From positions 1 to 52,075 of the forward strand of contig NZ_JAGTJJ010000071.1 in NCBI RefSeq assembly GCF_028435365.1: 52,075 bases of DNA, in the 5' to 3' direction. Within the stretch, counting starts at the first letter, position 1; each line of letters opens with the position of its first letter. The stretch comes from Polyangium jinanense. GTDB taxonomy: Bacteria; Myxococcota; Polyangia; Polyangiales; Polyangiaceae. The notes beneath the pieces were generated by a model that had not been told where the DNA came from, did not search any database, and was given only the letters and a program-made list of their open reading frames with translations. Below, in pieces: positions 35,765-44,114 of this stretch. The translations under genes and the position numbers were made by a program.

Positions 35765-35945
35765 TCAGGTTGGGCAAGGCGAGGTTCGTCCTGGTGCGCC
35801 TCCGGCGGCCTGAATGGCGCCGGGCGTGACGCTGGTCCCTCCGTCGGAGGTCAGGGGCAAGAACAGGTTGGCTGGATCGAGATCGCGGCGAACGATGCCG
35901 GCCCCGTGCGCCTCGGCGAGCAGAACCTCGAGGCAGGTCCCTTCA
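35765..35945 (-). pseudogene. Ser/Thr protein kinase fragment
   Basis: The frame reads CLEVLLAEAHGAGIVRRDLD and then PANLFLPLTSDGGTSV before a stop at 35765. This is the catalytic-loop region of bacterial Ser/Thr kinases (usual AHxxGIVHRDLKPxNxFL), with the catalytic-loop His and Lys changed to Arg and Asp. The rest of the kinase is absent. It is a relic just after the stop of the DUF4215 gene. Confidence 0.75.
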
Positions 35946-38642
35946 GGGGGCGAACTTCCGCAGCCAGACGTTGCTGCCCTGGCCCGTCACCGCATCGTAT
36001 CCCGTGACCAGAACGTTGTCGGCCCCGTCGGCAGCGATCCCCATTCCGTAATCGTTCGCGTTGGCGGCGCCGTTGTACCCGTTTGTCCATAGGACCATGC
36101 CCGTCGGCGAGAGCTTGCGCGTCCAGACGTTGATCCCCTCGCCCACAACGTACTCGTAGCCCGTGACGAGCACGTTCCTCCCGGAATCGGTGGCCACGTC
36201 ATTGCCTCGATCCCAATAGTTGGCTGCGCCGTTCCACGTATTCGACCAGAGCGAAGCACCCTGGGAGGTGTACTTCTGGATCCAGACGTTCTCGTCCTGG
36301 CCATTCACGTAGACGTAGCCCGTCGCGATGACGTCACCATTCGCATCCACGGTCACGGCATTGGGACGATAGCCGGTCGCATTGAATGTCATAGCCGACG
36401 TGAGCGTCCCGTTCGCGGCGTACTTGATCACCCAGATCTTATCCGCGCCGCCGGAGAGCGACGTCTCGAACCCCGAAGCGATCACGTTGCCGGCTGCGTC
36501 GAACCTGACGGACATCTTTCCGATCGCGAAGCCCGAGGAGGCGGCGTAGGTCCTCATCCAGCTCAAGGTCCCCGTCGCGGTATACCTGGCGATCCAGAAG
36601 GACGCGGGGCTACCCGACGCCGATCCGACGACCGCGATGAACCCCGACGCATCCACCGCGACGTCGTATCCGATGTCGTCCCCGGGAAGCGCATGGGTCG
36701 CCTTCCAGAGGACTCCGCCGCTCGTCGCGCTGTGCTTGCGGATGACGATATCGAGGCCGGTGGACGAGCTCGCCTCCGCGCCGACGACGACGGGATCCCC
36801 CGAAGGGGCGACGGCGACACCATACCCATAGTCGTTCCCACTGGCGGCCCCGTTGGCGTTCGCGGACCAGAGCAGACCGCCCTTCGGGTTGAACTTCCCG
36901 AGCCAGATGTTGAGCCCTTGCCCGACGACCGATTCGACGCCGGTCACCAGGATGTTGCCTGCGGCGTCGCTCGCGATTGCGAACCCTTGATCTTGCCCGC
37001 TGGACGCACCGTTGTAGTTGCCGGTCGCGAGCGCAGAGCCAGGAGAAACACAGCTATTGTTGCAGCCGTCGGCATTGTTCGTGTTCCCGTCGTCGCAGGT
37101 CTCGCCGGGCTGGACGAACCCATCACCGCAAGCGGGCGGCTTGCAGAGCATCGTGCACGTGTCGTTGTTGTTCGCGTTCCCGTCGTCGCACTGCTCGGTG
37201 AGTTGCTGGATACCGTCTCCGCAAGTAGGCGGCTTGCAGAGCACCGTGCAGGTATCCTCGTTGCTCGCGTTCCCGTCGTCGCACTGCTCGGTGAGCTGCT
37301 TGATACCGTCTCCGCAAGCAGGCGGCTTGCAGAGCGAGGTGCACGTGTCGTCGTTGTTCGTGTTCCCATCGTCGCACTGCTCCGTCGCTTGCTTGATGCC
37401 GTCTCCGCAAGCAGGCGGCTTGCAGAGCGTGGTGCACGCGTCGTTGTTGTTCGTGTTTCCGTCGTCGCACATCTCGCCGAGTTGCAGGAAGCCATCACCA
37501 CAGAAGGGGGGCTGGCAGAGCGTGGTGCAATTGTCGGTGTTGTCCAGGTCCCCGTCGTCACACGCTTCTCCCACCTGCACGATGCCATCCCCGCACGCAG
37601 GGTGCTTGCAAATGTTCGAGCATGCATCAGCGTCGTTACCGTTTCCGTCGTCGCAGGCCTCGCCCGGCTGGACGAACCCGTCCCCGCATTTCGCGCTCTT
37701 GCAGGCATTCGTACAGGCGTCCGTGTTGCTGGTGTTCCCGTCGTCGCATTGCTCGGCAGCCTGCTTGATGGCATCGCCGCAAAAAGGCGGCTTGCAGAGC
37801 GTCGTGCACGTGTCGTCGTTGTTCGTATTGCCGTCGTCGCACTGCTCGGCGACCTGCTTGATGCCGTCACCGCAAGAGGGCGGTTTGCAGAGTGTGGTGC
37901 ACGTGTCGTTGTTGTTCGAGTTGGCGTCGTCGCACGTCTCGCCGGGCTGTGTATACCCGTCTCCGCATACTGCGAACTTGCAGGAAATGGTACAAGCGTC
38001 GAGGTTGCTCAAGTTGCCGTCGTCGCACTGCTCGCCCGCCTGGAGGATGCTGTCACCGCACATGGCCAGCGTGCATTTGTTCGTGCAACCGTCGTTGTCG
38101 ACGGAGTTTCCGTCATCGCATTGCTCGGTGCCCTGCTTGACGCCATTCCCGCACAACGTGACGGCAACGGCGGCCGCATCGCAAAGCGAGAACCCCACGC
38201 CGGCATTGGCTTTCGCCACGATGGGGGCCGTGGACGTCGCAGTGAGGGAGAACGGATCCAGCACCTTGTATCCTGCGGGATGGCTGAGCGAAAGCTTGAC
38301 GTTCGCGTAGGGCTTGACCTCGACCACGGCGAAGCCGTCGGCGCCCGTAAAGACCGAACCGCCGATGTGCGTGTACTCGTCGCTCGTCACGAGGACACGC
38401 ATGCCCGCGACGGGTCTCTCGGGCGCCAGGGGCTCCGTCAAGCTCCTCTCCGTGACCTTGACACGAATGCAGTCCCTCTCTACGGAGCCGCCGGGGCTCC
38501 AGGATGCTTCGAGCCCTGGGAAATCGAGGTCGTCCGGGGGTTCGGCCGGGCCGCAGCCGGCGAGCACCAGGGCTGCCAGCGCCGGCGGCGCCATCAAGAC
38601 GCGCGCCCGCCGGAAATGGGAAGATGGTTCGAGTCGTCGCAT
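35943..38642 (-). CDS. Large lipoprotein: twelve DUF4215 repeats plus beta-propeller
   Basis: The protein has 899 residues from ATG 38642 with a GAGGAGAG site. Lipobox VLAGC (Cys30) anchors it. Residues ~40-160 form a beta-rich domain. Residues ~163-545 hold twelve Cys-rich repeats of the form CGDGIxQxxEQCDDGNTNNxDxCT (DUF4215), each with four to five Cys. The C-terminal ~350 residues are propeller blades of the SBBP type (FAIASDAAGNILVTG, KYAANGTLTS). It is likely a surface adhesion or matrix protein. It is the last gene of a three-lipoprotein operon, 24 bp after the Hint gene. The repeats are similar enough at DNA level to recombine. Confidence 0.92.
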   Translation of the reverse strand: MRRLEPSSHFRRARVLMAPPALAALVLAGCGPAEPPDDLDFPGLEASWSPGGSVERDCIRVKVTERSLTEPLAPERPVAGMRVLVTSDEYTHIGGSVFTGADGFAVVEVKPYANVKLSLSHPAGYKVLDPFSLTATSTAPIVAKANAGVGFSLCDAAAVAVTLCGNGVKQGTEQCDDGNSVDNDGCTNKCTLAMCGDSILQAGEQCDDGNLSNLDACTISCKFAVCGDGYTQPGETCDDANSNNNDTCTTLCKPPSCGDGIKQVAEQCDDGNTNNDDTCTTLCKPPFCGDAIKQAAEQCDDGNTSNTDACTNACKSAKCGDGFVQPGEACDDGNGNDADACSNICKHPACGDGIVQVGEACDDGDLDNTDNCTTLCQPPFCGDGFLQLGEMCDDGNTNNNDACTTLCKPPACGDGIKQATEQCDDGNTNNDDTCTSLCKPPACGDGIKQLTEQCDDGNASNEDTCTVLCKPPTCGDGIQQLTEQCDDGNANNNDTCTMLCKPPACGDGFVQPGETCDDGNTNNADGCNNSCVSPGSALATGNYNGASSGQDQGFAIASDAAGNILVTGVESVVGQGLNIWLGKFNPKGGLLWSANANGAASGNDYGYGVAVAPSGDPVVVGAEASSSTGLDIVIRKHSATSGGVLWKATHALPGDDIGYDVAVDASGFIAVVGSASGSPASFWIARYTATGTLSWMRTYAASSGFAIGKMSVRFDAAGNVIASGFETSLSGGADKIWVIKYAANGTLTSAMTFNATGYRPNAVTVDANGDVIATGYVYVNGQDENVWIQKYTSQGASLWSNTWNGAANYWDRGNDVATDSGRNVLVTGYEYVVGEGINVWTRKLSPTGMVLWTNGYNGAANANDYGMGIAADGADNVLVTGYDAVTGQGSNVWLRKFAP

Positions 38643-38666
38643 GCTCTCCTCCTCTCTGTCTGGTGG

Positions 38667-40751
38667 CTACAGCCGACCCGCCTCCCGAGGTTGGACGACG
38701 GCCCCTCGGGCCAGATCGTTCCGGTAATCACGCTCCCACTCCGACGCGACATGGTCGGGGCCCGGCTTCGGCGCGCTCTCGATCTCGAATTGCATTTCGT
38801 TGTCGCCGACCAGATACCCCTCGGCGAACATGGTCCGGTTTTCCTTGCCGGCGCGCGCGAGCTCCTCGGGGGTTCCGAGGGAGAGGTTGTACACCGCCCG
38901 GTCGTACGTGACGCGCTGTACCGACATGAGCACGGCGGGACCCTTTTCGGTCATGACCTCGTCGCCCTCGGTCAGATCCCCGGCCTTCACGACGCCCCGG
39001 CGCGTGGTGACGACGGGGTGCATCTCCGTGACCAGGAGATCGTGACCGTGGCTATCGTACAGGTTCACAAGGGGCTTGCTCTCCCCGCCGTTGACGACGC
39101 CCGTGACCGTGAGGACGAGGCCACGATCGTTCGCGATCACCTTGTCGCCCACGCTGAAGCGCTCGACGGGCAACAACGTATTGTCCGCGCGACGGATCTC
39201 GGTGCCTTCGGCGAAGCACGTCTTGAGGAAATCGACCGGCGTCACCCTCGTCGTGGAGTAGCGGTTCCCACAGGGCTGAGGCCCCGTGGTTTTGGCATAG
39301 ACCATCACGTAGAGATGCGATCGTTTGCTGTTGTTCGATACGTAGCATTTGCCGCCGAAGTTCCCGAGCATGTTGAACGAGCTCTTGGCTGACATATCAG
39401 GCGGCGAGAATGCATTCGAGAGACCGGTACCAATCGTATCGTTCGTGTAGCCACCATTGCAGAAGCCTCCGTCCTCGTAAAGAACGAGCTGTGCCTGCGT
39501 GAAGGCCGGGATGTACGATTCGATCGTGCAGCCGCCGGGGTGGTAGAGCTGGTACGTGCCCTTGATGGGCACGTACCGCGTGTTCAGCTCGTACTTCGGC
39601 GCGGCCTGCCAGTACGCCAATCCATTCATGATCAGCTTTCCCGTGGACAACGAGGAGAGGCTCGTCGCAGCGATACCGGTATACGGATACTTGAACGGCA
39701 AGAGCTGACCATTCATCTCCTGCACGGTCGCGTAGTCGCAATCAAGCTGACCGTAGATCTGCGATGCATACCCACGCTCCAGGCAGATGCGCACGCGTCC
39801 GTCATTGTCGGGGTAATGATAGTAGGTCCGGAGGTTGTACGGGTTGCGTCCGTAGTTGTTGGTTCCCGTGTAGAAGTCGCTGTATAAGGGATCCTCCTTG
39901 CTGTTGATCACGTTCGTCGGATGCTCGATGGTGATCGTCGGCACGGTTTTGTAAGTCTTGTCCGTCGTGGATTGCGAGAGTGCACCCCCTGGCCCCACCG
40001 TCTTCACCGTGGCGTACGTGAAGTGCTGCACGCCGTTCTTCTCCGCGATCGCCAGAGAATCGAGCACGAGCATCTTGCTCGGATCGTCCCAGGAGCCAAA
40101 ATCGATCTCGGGGAACGTGAGGGTCACGTTTCGCCCGCCGTTGTATTGTTCGATCGGAGGCGGCGTCGCGAGGACCGTATGGGTCGTCCCCTCGAGATCG
40201 GGCGTCCGGTAGGCGATGCCGTCGACGTAACTATAGGACGAGCCGTCGAAGCAGCTCATGACCACGCCGGGGTTGAACTTGGTGTTCTTGTAGATGTGGA
40301 CGTTGACCTTCTCCTCGAGCAGCAGGAAATGGCCGCACCAGCTCGTCTCGAGGGCCGAGGTCGCGCTGCCCACGGGATCCGTGTCCACGGGCTCCCCCGG
40401 CACCTCGCCCACGCTTGGCGGCGTGACCTCGCTCGGGCGCTCGCCGCGCCGTCCATGCTCGAGGAGCTCGAAGAGCTTCGGCGCGTTCTCCGGCGTATTG
40501 CCGGAGGCGAGCAAGCGATTTTTGACGAACCTGTACTGGCGCTCGTCCTTCAGGTCGATGTTCATGTACGGCCGGCGCGCCGTCTCGAGCTGCGCCTCGA
40601 AGACGGTCGCCATGTACCGGCTGTCCTCCGCCAGCGCGGCAGAATCGGGGATCTCGATGGCCTCCGGCGATGCGCAGCTCGACAACCCGAGGACGGAGAC
40701 GAGGATTGCCGCGGGACCAAACACGTACGTGGGATGGCGATGTCGGTTCAT
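38667..40751 (-). CDS. Lipoprotein with C-terminal Hint (hedgehog/intein) domain
   Basis: The protein has 694 residues from ATG 40751. Lipobox LSSC (Cys26) is followed by a ~480-residue extracytoplasmic part without known family, rich in Tyr, Asn and Thr. A Hint domain follows from Cys512 (TCFAEGTEIRRADNTLLPVE), with TEMH (His578) and a closing stretch up to GDN at 649-651. About 40 residues come after the Hint end. Hint domains cut or splice at their first Cys. Here the N-terminal part could be released from, or transferred by, its C-terminus at the cell surface. It is the middle gene of the lipoprotein operon. Confidence 0.88.
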   Translation of the reverse strand: MNRHRHPTYVFGPAAILVSVLGLSSCASPEAIEIPDSAALAEDSRYMATVFEAQLETARRPYMNIDLKDERQYRFVKNRLLASGNTPENAPKLFELLEHGRRGERPSEVTPPSVGEVPGEPVDTDPVGSATSALETSWCGHFLLLEEKVNVHIYKNTKFNPGVVMSCFDGSSYSYVDGIAYRTPDLEGTTHTVLATPPPIEQYNGGRNVTLTFPEIDFGSWDDPSKMLVLDSLAIAEKNGVQHFTYATVKTVGPGGALSQSTTDKTYKTVPTITIEHPTNVINSKEDPLYSDFYTGTNNYGRNPYNLRTYYHYPDNDGRVRICLERGYASQIYGQLDCDYATVQEMNGQLLPFKYPYTGIAATSLSSLSTGKLIMNGLAYWQAAPKYELNTRYVPIKGTYQLYHPGGCTIESYIPAFTQAQLVLYEDGGFCNGGYTNDTIGTGLSNAFSPPDMSAKSSFNMLGNFGGKCYVSNNSKRSHLYVMVYAKTTGPQPCGNRYSTTRVTPVDFLKTCFAEGTEIRRADNTLLPVERFSVGDKVIANDRGLVLTVTGVVNGGESKPLVNLYDSHGHDLLVTEMHPVVTTRRGVVKAGDLTEGDEVMTEKGPAVLMSVQRVTYDRAVYNLSLGTPEELARAGKENRTMFAEGYLVGDNEMQFEIESAPKPGPDHVASEWERDYRNDLARGAVVQPREAGRL

Positions 40752-40784
40752 GAACCTTCCTCCATGCAATTCGTGGGATGAGCT

Positions 40785-43754
40785 TCAGCGAATGGTCACG
40801 ACGAGCCGGTAGTCGAACTCCGCGGCCGTGGCGGGCGACGCGTATGGCGAGGCCCGCACCGCGAGATGGTACGTGCCGCCCGCGAGCGACGCGGCGCCGG
40901 AATCGAGCGGCATGGTCCCCGAGCCGTCGAGCAGAGAGCAATACCCGCGCCCGTCGTCGTCATCGTCCGCGATCTCGTTCCACGCGGCATCGAACAACGT
41001 GAGGCGGCTATCGACCTCGTCCGACTCGCAGGTCTCCAGGCCTCCCTCGATGACCTCGGCGCGGATCGATTTCCCCGGCGGCACCGTCACGGCATATACA
41101 TCGATATCGTCGGCGGCCTGGTGCCCGCCGAGCACGAACACATCGGAGCCGGAGAGCACGCTCGCGTTCATGGCGGTGTCGTTCGGCTCGCTTTCGCTGC
41201 CGCCGGACGACTGGACGTTCACCTCGAGCCTGTACTCGGTCACCGTCGAATCCGTGCCCGTCTCCTCGATCTGGACATAGAAGGTCCCTGCCGACAGGCT
41301 CGATACGAGCGCGCCGCACGATTGGATGCCGCTCGAATCGTCTACGGCGACCTCGACGCCTGCCGCATCGAGGAGGCGGATGGTCGTCGTATCGCTGTGG
41401 CAGTCGACGCCGCTCCCGTCGTACGCCTCGAAGCGCACGACCGAGGACGCTGCGAGGACCATCTTGAAGACGTCCCGGTCCGCCACATTGCCGATCGAAC
41501 CTGCGAGGACCTTGTCCCCGGTGATCAAGACGGGCGTCGGATCGAGCGCGCGTGCATCCGCCTGCGCAAGGGTATTGTTCGGTTCGACGTCGGGCCCCTC
41601 GAGCTGGCAGGTGGGGCTGCAACCGTCGCCGGCGATCGTGTTGCCGTCGTCGCAGGTTTCGCCGTCGTCGATAGAGACGTTTCCGCATACGGCCTTGTTG
41701 CGGCACGTGGAATCGCAGAGCGCGCCGCCGTCGCATTGCTCGAACCCCTCGACGACGCCATTGCCACAGAGGGCGACGATCTCGACGGCGAGCTTGTACG
41801 GGTCGATGACGCTCGCATTTCCGCTCTCGACGCGGACGAAGTAGGTGCCAGGTTGCAGCCGGCGCAAGGCCGGCGCAGAGAACGGCTCCAGCCACGAGCA
41901 CGCGCCGAGGCCGCCGTCGTCATCCGTGGCGAGAATCGTGGTGCCGTCGGGAGCCACCAGCGTGGTCTTCGTATCGGTGTCCGCGCAGTTCCCGGGCCCG
42001 AGCGCATCGAACGTTTGCACGGAGAGGTCCACGAGACCCGGCAACGTAATGGCAAAATAGTCCACGTCGGCTGAAGGTGAGACAGCGCCCCGGAGCACCA
42101 CGTTCGGCGCGTACGGGCCGCTCGCGAGAGCCGCGGTGTCGTTGGGTTCGTTCTCGGCGGGCAACTCTTGCTTGCACTGGGCGCTGCAGCCGTCACCACC
42201 GACGGTATTGCCGTCATCACACTCCTCTCCGGGCCCCTGCGCGCCGTCGCCGCATGCAGAGAGCTGCACGTCGATGGATAACGTGTAATCGAACGTCGCA
42301 GCGGGTTGTCCGGCCGATGCGGTGACCGAGACGACGTAGTCGCCTGCAGGGAGCACGGGCGTCGTCACGCGAGAGCAATACCCCGCACCGGCGTCGTCGT
42401 CGCTGGCCACGACGAACCCCAGGGGATCGAGGATCTCGACGTAGCTGTCGAGTGATGAAGAGTCACACGTCGTCGCGACCCCGTCGATCGTCTCCGCCGT
42501 GATCGCTCCGCTCTTCCCCGACGGAATCGTGACCGCGAAGACATCCCTGTCGCCTGCAGGAGCGATCAAGCCCTTGAGCTTCCCCGCGAGCGCAAGCTGG
42601 CCGAAGGGGTTTGCCATTCCACTTTCGCCGTTCGGTTCCGCCTCGCACCCTGCTTCGAGCTCACACGCGGCGCTGCAGCAATCCCCGGCCGTCGCGTTTC
42701 CGTCGTCGCACGTCTCCGCGCCGGACGCGCGGATCCCATCGCCACAGGTGGATACGCAGACGCTCGGCTGGAGCGAACAGGTATACCCCGGCTCGACCAC
42801 GCAGACCGCGCTGCAGCCGTCGGCGGAGACATTGCCGCCGTCATCACACCCCTCGGGAGGCACGAGGACACCGTCGCCACACCCCGGGACACACGCGCTC
42901 GGCGAGCCAGCGCAAGTGTATCCGACCTCTACCTGGCACGTGGAGTCGCAGCCGTCCCCATTGCCATTGTTTCCGTCGTCGCAGCCTTCGCCGACGACGG
43001 CGTCCCAGGCCCCGTCGCCGCACGTGTAGATCGAGAGTGTGGCCGAGAGCGTGTAGTCGAAGGGCGCGGCCATCGATTGCTCGCTGGCCCTCACCTCGAC
43101 GTAGTACGACCCGGGCGACAGCGGACCCACGGAAAGCTTGGAGCAAAACGCCTCGCCCCCATCGTCGTCCGTCGCGAGCAGCGCCCCCTGCGCGTCGAGG
43201 AAGGAGACCTGGCTGTCGAGTGCCAGTGAGGAGCACGTCGTTGCATATCCGTCGAGCGTCTCCACGGTGACGACGCCCTTCGCGCCCGCGGGGACCACGA
43301 GCTCGAACCAATCCTCGTCTCCGTTGCTGGAGACGAGACCCTTGACGGCTGTGCCACCCATGGCGAGCGTGGCATATGCATTGGCGCCCGCGGCTTCATC
43401 GTTGGGCTCGACCTCGCAGGTGGCCTCGATCTGACACGTCGCCGAGCAGCAATCGCCAGGAACCGTCGCGCCGTCGTCGCAGGTCTCCTCGCCGGACACG
43501 ATTCCATCTCCGCATGGCCCCTCGCTGCCGCCGCTGCCGCCACTGCCGCCACTGCCGCCGCTGCCGCCGGCGCCTCCTGCTCCCCCGGCATCCCCGCCCT
43601 GTCCCCCGGCGCCAGCGCTACCTCCACCGTCTCCGCCTGCCGCCTGGCCGCCGATTCCGCCGGGAGCTGGGCCCCCGTCCTCACAGCCCGTTAATGCAGC
43701 GCCGAGCGTAACGACAAATGCCAAGACCAGTCCGCTCGCCCAATTGGACCGCAT
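40785..43754 (-). CDS. Large lipoprotein with DUF4215 repeats and five PPC domains
   Basis: The protein has 989 residues from ATG 43754. Lipobox LTGC (Cys24) is followed by a Gly-rich linker (30-80). DUF4215-type Cys-rich motifs (CGDGIVSGEETCDDG and others) then alternate with five bacterial pre-peptidase C-terminal (PPC) domains. Each PPC begins with 'xxEPNDxxxxA' and contains 'DxDxFxxxVPAGxxxxxE' and 'LLATDDDGG' blocks. PPC domains are usually secreted beta-sandwich binding modules. No enzyme domain is present. It is the first gene of the three-lipoprotein operon and is divergent from the kinase gene. Confidence 0.92.
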   Translation of the reverse strand: MRSNWASGLVLAFVVTLGAALTGCEDGGPAPGGIGGQAAGGDGGGSAGAGGQGGDAGGAGGAGGSGGSGGSGGSGGSEGPCGDGIVSGEETCDDGATVPGDCCSATCQIEATCEVEPNDEAAGANAYATLAMGGTAVKGLVSSNGDEDWFELVVPAGAKGVVTVETLDGYATTCSSLALDSQVSFLDAQGALLATDDDGGEAFCSKLSVGPLSPGSYYVEVRASEQSMAAPFDYTLSATLSIYTCGDGAWDAVVGEGCDDGNNGNGDGCDSTCQVEVGYTCAGSPSACVPGCGDGVLVPPEGCDDGGNVSADGCSAVCVVEPGYTCSLQPSVCVSTCGDGIRASGAETCDDGNATAGDCCSAACELEAGCEAEPNGESGMANPFGQLALAGKLKGLIAPAGDRDVFAVTIPSGKSGAITAETIDGVATTCDSSSLDSYVEILDPLGFVVASDDDAGAGYCSRVTTPVLPAGDYVVSVTASAGQPAATFDYTLSIDVQLSACGDGAQGPGEECDDGNTVGGDGCSAQCKQELPAENEPNDTAALASGPYAPNVVLRGAVSPSADVDYFAITLPGLVDLSVQTFDALGPGNCADTDTKTTLVAPDGTTILATDDDGGLGACSWLEPFSAPALRRLQPGTYFVRVESGNASVIDPYKLAVEIVALCGNGVVEGFEQCDGGALCDSTCRNKAVCGNVSIDDGETCDDGNTIAGDGCSPTCQLEGPDVEPNNTLAQADARALDPTPVLITGDKVLAGSIGNVADRDVFKMVLAASSVVRFEAYDGSGVDCHSDTTTIRLLDAAGVEVAVDDSSGIQSCGALVSSLSAGTFYVQIEETGTDSTVTEYRLEVNVQSSGGSESEPNDTAMNASVLSGSDVFVLGGHQAADDIDVYAVTVPPGKSIRAEVIEGGLETCESDEVDSRLTLFDAAWNEIADDDDDGRGYCSLLDGSGTMPLDSGAASLAGGTYHLAVRASPYASPATAAEFDYRLVVTIR

Positions 43755-44114
43755 CGATGCCTCCCGTCCGGACTACATTGTGACGAGCCTGCCCATTCGA
43801 GGGCCGAGCTCACAGACAAATGGCGTGCAATGGCAAGGATGGTCGCAGTTGCTCGGCGAGATGGGTATCCGCAATTCATCGGATGCACGAACGAGCCTAC
43901 GCGGGTGAGGAGTCGTGGGGCCCTTCACCCATCGTCGACCGTGTCGCGTGTCATCGGGACGGCTTTCGCCTGCATGCACGTCATCGTCCGGTTGTCCATA
44001 CGCAGAAATGCGTATCCGTACCCCCCTCAGGAACCGCCATCGGACGCCCGGTTTTGTGAATGCATCGAAATTTTGGCCACCTCGTCACCTTGCTGCAAGG
44101 CTTGTGGCGCGAGC
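43755..44114. other. Divergent promoter region
   Basis: These 360 bp separate the minus-strand lipoprotein operon from the plus-strand kinase operon, so promoters for both must be here. The plus frame is open from 43830 and just before 44115 reads a Cys cluster (FCECIE, then SPCCKACGAS), so the kinase might start earlier with a zinc-ribbon. Confidence 0.5.
43998..44015. promoter_or_regulatory. Inverted repeat, possible operator
   Basis: ATACGCA (43998-44004) and TGCGTAT (44009-44015) form a perfect 7-bp inverted repeat around GAAA, 100 bp upstream of the kinase start. It could bind a dimeric regulator. Confidence 0.3.

Noticed and set aside
36693..39392. 899-codon plus-strand frame over the DUF4215 and Hint genes
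   Set aside because: It is a mirror of Cys-rich repeats; the Val/Arg-rich product has no signal or family.
43820..43850. Sigma-54 promoter for the kinase operon (TGGC...TTGC)
   Set aside because: The spacing between the two halves does not fit the fixed -24/-12 distance.
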